A DNA stretch of 7,250 bases, from positions 1-7,250 of the forward strand of contig JABMRO010000144.1 of the NCBI GenBank assembly GCA_013202635.1. The letters run 5' to 3'. The notes below the pieces were generated by a model, which did not search any database, had not been told where the DNA came from, and worked only from the letters and a program-made list of their open reading frames with translations. Both the position numbers and the translations under genes were made by a program. This document shows, in pieces, positions 1 to 6,509 of the stretch (its first letter is position 1; every line of letters begins with the position of its first letter). Source of the stretch: Planctomycetota bacterium. GTDB taxonomy: Bacteria; Planctomycetota; Phycisphaerae; Sedimentisphaerales; Anaerobacaceae.

Positions 1-989
1 AGGTTGTCATCGATATCAAAGATTGCAAATTGGTCACAATGGCCAAAGTGGGGACACAGCCTATCTTGAGCTACTGGAATTGCTATGCGCATTTTCTTAT
101 CTCCTTTTGTTAAAGATTGTGTTTCGATTAATTCCCGAGATTGGTTATCAAGATCCAGAATTGGACCCGATATTTTCTCAAAAGCTTTTGCCGTTTGACT
201 TTGATTGTTGTGATATACAAATGGTTTTCCTGAATCACAAGATTGTACGATATGAGGGTCTATAGGGATTCGACCTAAAAAAGGTACGCCCATCTGTCGT
301 GCCATAATTTCGCCCCCGCCGGATTTGAATATATCCGTTTTCTCACCGCACTTTGGGCAGATAAAACCGCTCATGTTTTCTAATACTCCCAGCACAGAAA
401 GGTCGAGAACGCTGCAAAAGCTGATACATTTGCGAACATCTGACAAGGCAACTTCCTGCGGCGTAGTAACGATAACTGCACCATCAGCGTCTTCGAGAAG
501 CTGGACTATCGAAAGAGGCTCGTCACCTGTCCCTGGCGGGCTGTCAACAATTAGGAAATCCAGAATTCCCCATTGCACATCCTTGAGAAATTGTTTAATC
601 ATCTGATACTTCATAGGACCTCGCCATATCACGGCGTCATCGCTTCGGCGAAGCATAAAACCTATGGACATAACCTTGAGATTTCCTATCATTTCAACGG
701 GCAAAATTGTGTCTCCTATTGTCTGGACAATTTCTTTTTCCAGGCCTAAAATCTTTGGGACGCTTGGACCATGTATATCAATGTCGAGAAGCCCGACACT
801 TTTGCCCGCAAGAGCAAGTGACATTGCCAGATTTACCGCCACCGTGCTTTTACCTACACCTCCTTTACCACTGAGTACAAGTATCTTGTGCTTAATTCGC
901 TGAAGCCTATTACGAATCTGTGTTTGTTCAACCTGCAGTTGCCGTTTTTGGTCTTCATCAGCATTGGCAAATTTTGTTTTTTCAGTCAT
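1..989 (-). CDS. Mrp/NBP35-type iron-sulfur carrier ATPase fused to a NifX-like (ORP-like) domain, 3' end cut by window edge
   Basis: The frame is open with no stop for 329 codons from ATG at 989 to the left edge. Residues 1-35 are charged and lack the N-terminal Cys cluster of NBP35 and any MIP18-like domain. The P-loop GKGGVGKST is at 41-49, the HGPS segment at 73-76, DSPPGTGDE at 149-157, and a CPKC pair (C211, C214) matches the dimer-bridging Fe-S site of Mrp/ApbC proteins. Mrp proteins bind and deliver Fe-S clusters in the cytosol. From M300 the same frame continues as MRIAIPV...CPHFGHCDQF, the start of a NifX/dinitrogenase iron-molybdenum cofactor domain with C312 and C318. This is the architecture called MrpORP in Desulfovibrio. 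The start has AGAGGA just upstream and lies 30 nt after the YkoF-like gene. An internal SD and ATG precede the NifX part, so a second, short product is possible. The C-terminus is outside the window. Confidence 0.93.
   Translation of the reverse strand, partial: MTEKTKFANADEDQKRQLQVEQTQIRNRLQRIKHKILVLSGKGGVGKSTVAVNLAMSLALAGKSVGLLDIDIHGPSVPKILGLEKEIVQTIGDTILPVEMIGNLKVMSIGFMLRRSDDAVIWRGPMKYQMIKQFLKDVQWGILDFLIVDSPPGTGDEPLSIVQLLEDADGAVIVTTPQEVALSDVRKCISFCSVLDLSVLGVLENMSGFICPKCGEKTDIFKSGGGEIMARQMGVPFLGRIPIDPHIVQSCDSGKPFVYHNNQSQTAKAFEKISGPILDLDNQSRELIETQSLTKGDKKMRIAIPVAQDRLCPHFGHCDQFAIFDIDDN
101..107 (-). promoter_or_regulatory. Internal ribosome binding site before the NifX-like part of the Mrp fusion
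   Basis: On the minus strand AAAGGAG stands 8 nt before an in-frame ATG (92-90) that begins the canonical first residues of a NifX-like domain. It is as good as the real start sites in this window. It sits inside the open mrp frame, so it either allows separate translation of the NifX module or is a remnant of two once separate genes. Whether it is used is unknown. Confidence 0.5.
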
Positions 990-1019
990 TACTATTTTCC
1001 TCTTTTGCTATAATTCTAC

Positions 1020-1274
1020 TTATTCTTCTTTGCATTCAGGACATGCGTTGGAAATCTTTGCGGTCAATACCACCTCATATTCTCTGGCAAGTTGTTCAAA
1101 AGCCTCCCTAAGACTTCGGAAAATCACCTCGCTGTCTGCCGTAATTAAGCTGCTCATTGGGCCGGTCTGGACATTTAGCTTGTCTTTCTGTAATAATTCA
1201 CAAAACCAGCCAACTGGTTTGGCCAAATTCTTTTGACGTAGCGGGTACAAACTTACTTCTGCCTGAACTTTCAT
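1020..1274 (-). CDS. YkoF/MTH1187-family thiamine-binding-like small protein
   Basis: This is an 84-residue protein of the ferredoxin-like-fold family that includes MTH1187 and YkoF (PF01910). The start MKVQAEVSLYPLR gives the first beta strand, V35QTGPMSSLI the central strand, and YEVVLTAKISNACPE the closing strand with the family's usual ending. YkoF of Bacillus binds thiamine or its pyrimidine moiety, but many relatives have no proven ligand, so the substrate here is open. It has C25 and a terminal CPEC (C78, C81). The frame stays open to ATG 1364, but the start at 1274 is chosen because GGAGGTGA lies directly before it and because family homology begins there. Its ATG overlaps the methyltransferase stop as ATGA, suggesting coupled translation. 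The mrp fusion follows after 30 nt. Confidence 0.85.
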   Translation of the reverse strand: MKVQAEVSLYPLRQKNLAKPVGWFCELLQKDKLNVQTGPMSSLITADSEVIFRSLREAFEQLAREYEVVLTAKISNACPECKEE

Positions 1275-1987
1275 AATCTCACCTCCGCTACAATAAAAAC
1301 CCCGGATGGGCGATGTAACAGACGACAAATCAAATCGGTTAGCGGCGCCAAAGGTAGAAGCCACTTTTGCCCCGGAACGAACACAGCAGCAGCTATATGC
1401 ACTCGGCCATACGGTCCTAAAAGCTGTTTCAGCTGTTCAGGTGAAAACAATCTGGCCTTCGCGTATAATGATTCAGGACTCTGCTGCCTTTTGCGATTTA
1501 GTCGTGTCAGCATGTTCAACACACCGATCAATAACTGCCCTCCGGGTTTGCGAGTGCAGCGGACCATCTCCCGCACAACTAACTCGGCGTCGCGAACAAA
1601 TTCCAACGTTACAATCGCGGCAGTCACATCGAAGACACCATCCTTAAACGGTAAAAAATGACCATCAGCTATGTAAAATGAGGTGTTTTGAAGTTTTGTT
1701 TCGAGTGCTTTGCTAATCATACGTTCGGAAACATCGACACCCATGACTTCAAAATCGTGTTCGCCGAAAAACTGACTCCAATGGCCGGTACCACAGCCTA
1801 TTTCTAACAATTTCCTCCCTTGAACATTTCGCAGCAGATATTTGGAAATGGCCTTTTTCTCCAGGCGGTCATACATAACCCCTTCGGCAGTCTCATACCA
1901 CTTATCATATGTATCAGCTACAGAGTCAAAGTCAAACCGTGTCGGTTTCTTTGTTTTGATTCGCAAATTGGTATTAACCAAGGGCAT
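1271..1987 (-). CDS. Class I SAM-dependent methyltransferase (UbiE/Methyltransf_11 type)
   Basis: This 238-residue protein has a Rossmann methyltransferase core. FDSVADTYDKWYET near the N-terminus is the usual pre-core helix. Motif I LLEIGCGTG is at about 60-68, the acidic ribose-binding residue lies in VMGVDVSERM (about 81-90), the adenine-side segment is IADGHFLPFKDG, and PGGQLLIGV is the post-core strand. The substrate cannot be deduced; a small molecule, a cofactor and a protein are all possible. The gene overlaps the end of ferredoxin-ParA gene A by 14 nt and the YkoF-like gene by 4 nt (ATGA), so it belongs to that operon. Start choice: GGAG at 1999-2002 is 11 nt from ATG 1987 but only 2 nt from ATG 1996, so 1987 is preferred; the longer form adds MLF. 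Similar methyltransferases near other ORP-type loci would support a linked role, but this is not shown here. Confidence 0.88.
   Translation of the reverse strand: MPLVNTNLRIKTKKPTRFDFDSVADTYDKWYETAEGVMYDRLEKKAISKYLLRNVQGRKLLEIGCGTGHWSQFFGEHDFEVMGVDVSERMISKALETKLQNTSFYIADGHFLPFKDGVFDVTAAIVTLEFVRDAELVVREMVRCTRKPGGQLLIGVLNMLTRLNRKRQQSPESLYAKARLFSPEQLKQLLGPYGRVHIAAAVFVPGQKWLLPLAPLTDLICRLLHRPSGVFIVAEVRL
1279..1286 (-). promoter_or_regulatory. Strong Shine-Dalgarno site of the YkoF-like gene
   Basis: GGAGGTGA, a near-perfect complement of the 16S rRNA tail, is followed by GATT and ATG (1274-1272). It lies inside the end of the methyltransferase gene. It fixes the start at 1274 rather than at the upstream in-frame ATG at 1364. 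Confidence 0.85.
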
Positions 1988-2864
1988 AAATAACATTTCT
2001 CCATAAGGCCTTTATCTCCTCCGACACCCATCCACCAGTATATTCGATTACCGTTGCCTTCATAATTTGGGCCATCGTAAAGGCCTTATCGTAACGAATC
2101 TTACCTGCCAGCTTAATACCGCGATCACCGGCTTCTTCGGCAACTTGTGCGGTTATCTCCTGGTTCAAATCTGATTTATTTATGCACAGTAATGTTGGAA
2201 TTCCGAAGCTCGCGGCCAAATCCGCAACACGGTCAAGATCATGCTTTCCTGAAAGCGTCGGCTCGGTAATTATTAAAACCAGATCAGCTCCTGTAATCGA
2301 TGCAATTACGGGACAACCTATTCCCGGTGAGCCGTCAACAATTATCAGGTTCTTTTCTTCTTCAGTAGCAATTCTTTTTGCTTCCTTGCGGATAAGAGTT
2401 ACCAGCTTTCCGCTGTTTTCCTCTGCAATTCCGAGTTTGGCATGAACCATTGGCCCGAATCGTGTATCTGATATGAACCACTGCCCATTTATGGAGTCAT
2501 TAAACTCAATCGCATCGACGGGACAGAATTCAACGCATACCTTACATCCTTCACAGGCAATGGGATCAACCGTGAAGGTTTTATCAACTACATCGTTTCC
2601 CTCTCCATTAAGATGTATCGCGTCAAATCTGCACAGCTCCTGGCATTTTCCACAGCCACTACATTTCTCAGCAACTATGGCTGCTCGTTTGCCGCCCGAG
2701 AAATTGGACTTTTGCTTTATCTTTGGTTCTAAAACCAAGTGTAGATCCGCGGCATCAACATCGCAATCGGCAAACACTGCATTTTTCGCAAGACCGGCAA
2801 ATGAAGCCACGATACTTGTCTTACCAGTTCCGCCTTTGCCGCTTATAACAACCAAATCTTTCAT
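1974..2864 (-). CDS. MinD/ParA-family P-loop ATPase with inserted 2x[4Fe-4S] ferredoxin domain (copy A)
   Basis: This 296-residue cytosolic ATPase has a deviant Walker A GKGGTGKTS at 9-17, a switch I-like DCDVDAADLH at 33-42, a switch II region IIVDGSPGIGCP at 174-185 and NKSD at 229-232. A bacterial ferredoxin domain is inserted after the first Rossmann strands. Its Cys are C68, C71, C74, C78 and C104, C107, C110, C114, enough for two [4Fe-4S] clusters. The second motif ends in the usual CP, but the first ends in CRF without proline. Pairs of such ATPases are a hallmark of ORP loci, where they are thought to assemble with or load the NifX-like proteins. GAGAGGA a few bases before ATG 2864 fixes the start; a longer GTG-initiated frame from 2882 would contain this SD. 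It lies 27 nt after the flavoenzyme gene. Its exact cargo is unknown. Confidence 0.92.
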   Translation of the reverse strand: MKDLVVISGKGGTGKTSIVASFAGLAKNAVFADCDVDAADLHLVLEPKIKQKSNFSGGKRAAIVAEKCSGCGKCQELCRFDAIHLNGEGNDVVDKTFTVDPIACEGCKVCVEFCPVDAIEFNDSINGQWFISDTRFGPMVHAKLGIAEENSGKLVTLIRKEAKRIATEEEKNLIIVDGSPGIGCPVIASITGADLVLIITEPTLSGKHDLDRVADLAASFGIPTLLCINKSDLNQEITAQVAEEAGDRGIKLAGKIRYDKAFTMAQIMKATVIEYTGGWVSEEIKALWRNVIYALG

Positions 2865-2891
2865 AGTTTCCTCTCGTAACACAATATCATG

Positions 2892-4238
2892 TTACATTTT
2901 ACGCGATGCATCCTGAGCAGCTAATACAATCGGGTAAACAGTTGGAGCACTTGTTAAATAGGGGTGAGTGGCCATTTGTAATGTTTCCAACTCTGCAAAA
3001 GACATTCTCTTTTGAATAGCTACCCCGATAAGATTTATTATTTCTCCGCAGGATATTCCGCCAGCCACCTGCCCTCCTAATATAATGCCGGAGTATTTTG
3101 AAAAAATTAATTTAATCTTAATTTTACTTGCACCGGGTAATGTTGCTGGATGTTTATCTGCCCCGTCAGCCGTGCCTGCTACAATTTCAAAACCCTCGTT
3201 TCGAGCGCTGTTTTCTGTAAGACCAGCCGAACCTAAGACCATGCCGTCAATATAAGTCGAGTAGATCGCAATTGTTCCCTTATTCTCTCGCACCACTTTT
3301 AACTGATAAAGATTTGCTCCTGCAATCCTGGCTTCCGCGGTGGCCGTGGAAGCTAACATGACAGGTGCGTCTTTCCGAGTGTAAAAATCTCTTTTACCTG
3401 CACAATCACCTGCGGCAAAGATATCGGGATCGACCGTACGCATATACTCATCCACCCATATTCCTTTACCTTTACCCAAGTCTAATCCTGCATCGGTTGC
3501 CAATTTTATATTAGGAATTCCCCCAACGCCCAGAATAATGCTATCTACCGGAATTTTTCTACCATCTGAAAGACGTGCCCATTCGATTTTTTCGTTCCCC
3601 AAAATTTCTTCGACACCGATACCGGCCAATATAGTTACACCTTTTGACTTTAACGTTTCCTCGGCAATCGCAGAGAATCCAATATCAAAAGAATTCGCCA
3701 GCAAATTGGGAAGAATTTCTACCAAAGAAACATTCAAGTTATCTATCTTGGATAACTCATCTGCAAACTCTACCCCTATAAAACCGCCACCAATTATTAA
3801 AACATCTTTTGTCTTTTTGATTTCTTCTATTGAATTTTTGAGATATGACATATCTTTGTAGATGGGATAAACACCCTTTTTGCTAATACCGGGTATCGGG
3901 GGAGCAATAGGTGAGGAACCAGTCGCGAGAACTAATTTTTCGTAACCATATCTCTTACTCGTTTTAGTAACAATTACCTTTTCTTTTCGCTCTATCTTTA
4001 TTGCCTCATCAACTATCACACCGATATTATTCTTTTCTAAAGGGGTATTGCCAAGTTTGTTCTCATCGGGACTCTTCAAACTTGCAAACATGTATGGAAT
4101 CCCACAAGGAATAGCCCCTTCTTCAACATCCTTCATCAGGGAGATTTTTTTAGCTGGATAGTATTTTCGTGCGGTAACCGCACTTACTATTCCTGCAGGG
4201 CCTCCTCCTATAACCAAAATATCTACTTTTTCTTCCAT
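2892..4238 (-). CDS. FAD-dependent pyridine nucleotide-disulfide oxidoreductase (NADH oxidase/CoA-disulfide reductase type)
   Basis: This 448-residue flavoprotein is of normal length for the Nox/CoADR/Npsr group. It has the FAD site ILVIGGGPAG at 8-16, a single redox Cys C45 in AIPCGIPY (the position of the Cys-SOH or CoA-S-S Cys in the family), ATGSSP at 105-110, the NAD(P) site IIGGGFIGVE at 148-157, IFAAGDC at 273-279, and a C-terminal dimerisation domain ending with THPYLTSAP...YPI. It could reduce oxygen, CoA disulfide, polysulfide or a protein partner with NAD(P)H; the sequence does not decide which. The start is supported by GAGGTG 4 nt upstream. It is the first gene after the 162-nt gap and runs 27 nt ahead of ATPase A, so it probably leads the left operon. 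Codons are clearly richer in A/T (many Lys and Ile) than in the neighbours, which may mean separate acquisition. Confidence 0.92.
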   Translation of the reverse strand: MEEKVDILVIGGGPAGIVSAVTARKYYPAKKISLMKDVEEGAIPCGIPYMFASLKSPDENKLGNTPLEKNNIGVIVDEAIKIERKEKVIVTKTSKRYGYEKLVLATGSSPIAPPIPGISKKGVYPIYKDMSYLKNSIEEIKKTKDVLIIGGGFIGVEFADELSKIDNLNVSLVEILPNLLANSFDIGFSAIAEETLKSKGVTILAGIGVEEILGNEKIEWARLSDGRKIPVDSIILGVGGIPNIKLATDAGLDLGKGKGIWVDEYMRTVDPDIFAAGDCAGKRDFYTRKDAPVMLASTATAEARIAGANLYQLKVVRENKGTIAIYSTYIDGMVLGSAGLTENSARNEGFEIVAGTADGADKHPATLPGASKIKIKLIFSKYSGIILGGQVAGGISCGEIINLIGVAIQKRMSFAELETLQMATHPYLTSAPTVYPIVLAAQDASRKM

Positions 4239-4400
4239 GGTACACCTCAGTTAAAATGTAATGATATTGTCTGTGTTCTTAATCCACTATGCCAATTCGG
4301 TCATTAAACAAATATATTCACCTCTAAACCGGTGTTAAGCAACTACTCTGCCAGCCGAAGGCCGTTTCAGGTTATATCCCTACCATCGTAAGGGTTTCTA
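4239..4400 (-). other. AT-rich intergenic gap, possible leader or promoter region of the left operon
   Basis: This is the only non-coding stretch above 30 nt. On the minus strand, just after the tandem stops TAA TAG of the J-domain gene, ACCCTTAC GATG GT-AGGG can form a roughly 6-bp stem with one bulge; no T tract follows, so it is not a convincing terminator. A near-palindrome around ACCGGT is at about 4328-4333. Closer to the flavoenzyme start, TTGGCA (about 4293-4298) has CAATAT 20 nt downstream, a poor sigma-70 fit. Read as sigma-54, TTGGCAT lacks the GC at the expected -12 position. A promoter here is likely by layout, not by motif. Confidence 0.35.
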
Positions 4401-4796
4401 TTAAATACAAGAAGAACATTTGACACTTGATCTTTTCTCCTTTTCAGAACCCAAGAATTTATCGCGCCACCAAAGGAAATGTCCCCATTGATTATCGAGC
4501 CTGTACTTGTCATCATCGGGAACACCCGGCCAATCGTTAATTTCTTCAAGTAATGCAGGGCAGGGTTTATCTTCTGCCAGCAGTTCGTATGCACATTTGA
4601 CGAGTATGAATTTTTTGTTTGCATCAGAATCTCCCTGATTGTGGTCGGGATGATATTTCAAGGAAGCTCTCCGATAGGCTTTTTTCAATTCGGTTTGACT
4701 TACGCCTTCTCTGACTTCGAGGATTTGGCTGGCTGCATGGCGTGCCTTCAAATCAAATATCATTGTTTCCATAAAATCGAAATTGTCCATTTTCAT
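4401..4796 (-). CDS. Small J-domain (DnaJ-like) protein
   Basis: This 131-residue protein has a J domain at about 22-75: helix I around ASQILEV, helix II TELKKAYRRASLKY, the Hsp70-activating HPD at 49-51, and helix III ANKKFILVKCAYELL. There is no Gly/Phe region, zinc-finger or substrate-binding domain of full DnaJ. The rest (about 80-131) is acidic, then Trp-rich (WGHFLWWRDKF), and ends in a CSSC pair (C127, C130). J proteins stimulate Hsp70 ATPase; HscB is a known example serving Fe-S transfer. The gene overlaps the stop of ATPase B as ATGA, so it is probably translated with it. A role as cochaperone for cluster delivery in this locus is inferred only. The SD is weak (AGG about 10 nt upstream), fitting coupling; ATG 4790 is an alternative start. 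Confidence 0.87.
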   Translation of the reverse strand: MKMDNFDFMETMIFDLKARHAASQILEVREGVSQTELKKAYRRASLKYHPDHNQGDSDANKKFILVKCAYELLAEDKPCPALLEEINDWPGVPDDDKYRLDNQWGHFLWWRDKFLGSEKEKRSSVKCSSCI

Positions 4797-5650
4797 ACTT
4801 TATGACCTGCTTTCCTTTTTGATATATTCTCGTACAAACGCAGAAATTCATTTCGATATTCAGGCAGCACATCTACAATCATACTTCCCGTTGAATAAGC
4901 CTCTGCGATTCTACGGTCGTCTGGAATCTCAAGGATGACTTCTATACTTTCCTCGTCACAGTATTGTTGTACTCCATCATCACCTAAATCACTGCGATTT
5001 ATCACTACTGCGAAGGGCAGCTTCAACTCTCTGACCATCCCAACCGCCAGCTTCAAATCATTTAAGCCAAATGGTGTAGGTTCGGTGACAAGCAAACAAA
5101 AATCTGCTCCCTTAACGGCCTCAATTACCGGGCACGAGGTACCCGGCGGGGCATCTATTATAACCAATCCATCATTCGCCGCTTTCTCTTTGACCTTCTT
5201 TATCAAAGCAGGCGACCGTACATCCCCTATATTAAGTCGTCCCTGTACGAATTTGACACTATCGGCAGTACCCGATTCAACAAATCCGATTGGTATTTGC
5301 GTTTCGGTAATGGCGTCCGTAGGACAAACAAGCATACAACCACCACATGAGTGGCATAACTGCTTAAAGACCAGCGGTGTGTCTTTTAAGCAGATAATGG
5401 CACTATATTGGCAAAGTTGGCCGCATTTGCCGCAACCGTCGCATAATTCTGTGTCAACTTCCGGCGCACTGATCGTGGCATTTTGAGTTTCTCTGATATC
5501 AGGCTTAAGAAAAATATGCCCATTTGGTTCTTCAACATCGCAATCAAGATACTGTACTTCTTTGCCCATCTGAGCAATTGAACAGGCAAGATTTGTTGCT
5601 ATGGTTGTCTTTCCCGTACCGCCTTTACCACTTGCAATCACAATTTTCAT
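4793..5650 (-). CDS. MinD/ParA-family P-loop ATPase with inserted 2x[4Fe-4S] ferredoxin domain (copy B)
   Basis: This 285-residue paralogue of the ATPase ending at 1974 has a deviant Walker A GKGGTGKTT at 8-16, LDCDVEEPNGH at 35-45, VIIDAPPGTSCP at 163-174 and NRSD at 218-221. The ferredoxin insert has C70, C73, C76, C80 and C99, C102, C105, C109. As in copy A, the first cluster motif lacks the closing proline (CQY) and the second has CP. The spacing between the two motifs is shorter than in copy A. Two unequal copies suggest a heterodimer or two steps of cluster loading, as proposed for paired ATPases of ORP loci. The start at ATG 5650 matches the family's usual MKIVIASGKGG and comes 1 nt after the preceding stop; ATG 5659 (adding MLD) is possible. 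GAGG lies 12 nt before the first and 3 nt before the second, so the SD does not decide. Confidence 0.92.
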   Translation of the reverse strand: MKIVIASGKGGTGKTTIATNLACSIAQMGKEVQYLDCDVEEPNGHIFLKPDIRETQNATISAPEVDTELCDGCGKCGQLCQYSAIICLKDTPLVFKQLCHSCGGCMLVCPTDAITETQIPIGFVESGTADSVKFVQGRLNIGDVRSPALIKKVKEKAANDGLVIIDAPPGTSCPVIEAVKGADFCLLVTEPTPFGLNDLKLAVGMVRELKLPFAVVINRSDLGDDGVQQYCDEESIEVILEIPDDRRIAEAYSTGSMIVDVLPEYRNEFLRLYENISKRKAGHKV

Positions 5651-5651
5651 A

Positions 5652-5882
5652 TCAAGCATAGACCTCAGTATTATTAGGTTTATTCCAATCGAATCTGTCT
5701 TTTGCAAACCAGCCTTCCTTGGGTAAAGTATCAAAACATACCGGCTCCGGATTACGCCATTTTTTCCCCGGTAATATTTCCCACTTTGTGTACCTATTCA
5801 TCGGCGATGCTGTTTTATCTATCCTGAAACCTTCCGGATGAAATCCAACATTGATTTCAGTTGCAGCAAATGTTTGTTCCAT
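5652..5882 (-). CDS. Small conserved-looking protein of unknown function, 76 aa
   Basis: I do not recognise this family. The product is soluble, with no signal peptide or membrane helix. It is rich in aromatic residues (W34, W42, W58, W66, several Phe), Pro and Lys, with a single Cys, C49. The pattern suggests a small compact or extended binding protein rather than an enzyme. It is taken as real because GGAG stands 7 nt before ATG 5882, it fills the space between DUF1847 (21 nt away) and ATPase B (1 nt away) exactly, and the operon layout would otherwise leave an unexplained gap. It could be a small subunit bridging the ATPase and the NifX-like proteins, but nothing in the sequence proves this. 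Confidence 0.7.
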   Translation of the reverse strand: MEQTFAATEINVGFHPEGFRIDKTASPMNRYTKWEILPGKKWRNPEPVCFDTLPKEGWFAKDRFDWNKPNNTEVYA

Positions 5883-5903
5883 CGTACATCTCCGCTATTG
5901 TGT

Positions 5904-6488
5904 TTAGTCGAATTGCCTTCGAATATACTGGCAGTAGATCGCTGACGCAGGGTTATGGGCCAAGACACGATCCTTGACAATGAGCGTTGTCACAGGTGCC
6001 TCTGAAAGCTGGGCAAAGATCGCATCATGTCCAACACAAAGCCCGCATACAACATTGAGCTGAGTTTCTGCCTCATTAAGCAGTTGGGCCTGTCCCGCAG
6101 GGTTGCACATAACCTCGGGCTTTACTAATGAGATCCGCTGTAAACCAAAATCCTTCTTGTCAATTCCAGAAACCTTGCAACAGACTGAAATGACCTCAAA
6201 GTGCTTTGAAAGAATATTCTCAATAATCCTTGCTTCTTCGCTCAAACCTATACAAAAAGCCAGGCCTATTCTTTGATATCCCAACTCCTTAGCAAATAAA
6301 ATTATCTCACCCAATCTTGTTTCTTTGCAATAATGCTTCGCCTCAACTGCAGAAGCGGCTTGGTGTAATTTAGCTACATCATTGTAATATAATGGTCTAT
6401 GCCTGGGAGTCTGCGAGAAGCAATCTTTGCCGTCGCGACATTCTTTACTCTCGCATCGTCCACATTGCGGGGACATACTCTTTTTCAC
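5904..6488 (-). CDS. DUF1847 family Cys-rich, putative metal-binding protein
   Basis: This 194-residue protein has 12 cysteines. The N-terminus carries C9, C12, C17, C23 in a CGRCESKEC...DC pattern. Then come LAFCIGLSEEAR (C79), a CC pair at 103-104, the MCNPAGQAQLLNE segment (C128) and CGLCVGHDAIF (C148, C151, H154), followed by SEAPVTTLIVKDRVLAHNP. These blocks are typical of DUF1847, a family of anaerobes thought to bind metal; its biochemical role is not established. No transport or membrane signal is visible. It begins at GTG 6488, supported by AAAGGA 8 nt upstream; the next in-frame ATG at 6476 is too far from that site. It sits 21 nt after the NifX-ferredoxin fusion gene and 21 nt before the 76-residue gene, so it is co-transcribed with the ORP-type genes. 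Confidence 0.88.
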   Translation of the reverse strand: MKKSMSPQCGRCESKECRDGKDCFSQTPRHRPLYYNDVAKLHQAASAVEAKHYCKETRLGEIILFAKELGYQRIGLAFCIGLSEEARIIENILSKHFEVISVCCKVSGIDKKDFGLQRISLVKPEVMCNPAGQAQLLNEAETQLNVVCGLCVGHDAIFAQLSEAPVTTLIVKDRVLAHNPASAIYCQYIRRQFD

Positions 6489-6496
6489 TTACCTAT

Positions 6497-6502
6497 TCCT
6501 TT
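6497..6502 (-). promoter_or_regulatory. Shine-Dalgarno site that fixes the GTG start of the DUF1847 gene
   Basis: AAAGGA is followed by 8 nt and GTG (6488-6486). The first ATG in the frame (6476) is 20 nt away, too far for this site, so the gene uses GTG. Confidence 0.7.
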
Positions 6503-6509
6503 AGAAAGC

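Noticed and set aside
23..903. Series of plus-strand open frames (23-265, 325-606, 664-903)
   Set aside because: They are shadows of the minus-strand Mrp fusion, which is open from 989 to the edge with full Mrp motifs.
2473..2916. 147-codon plus-strand open frame
   Set aside because: Antisense to ferredoxin-ParA gene A; shows no motif of its own.
4283..4300. Possible sigma-54 promoter (TTGGCAT) before the flavoenzyme, attractive because known Desulfovibrio ORP operons use sigma-54
   Set aside because: The second element at the required distance reads TTA instead of TTGC, so the -12 GC is missing.
4376..4395. Hairpin after the J-domain gene as intrinsic terminator
   Set aside because: The stem is short with a bulge and no T tract follows on the minus strand.
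4935..5486. 183-codon plus-strand open frame
   Set aside because: It lies wholly antisense to ferredoxin-ParA gene B, whose motifs are unmistakable; the plus-strand translation is Ser/Thr/Pro-rich with no domain.
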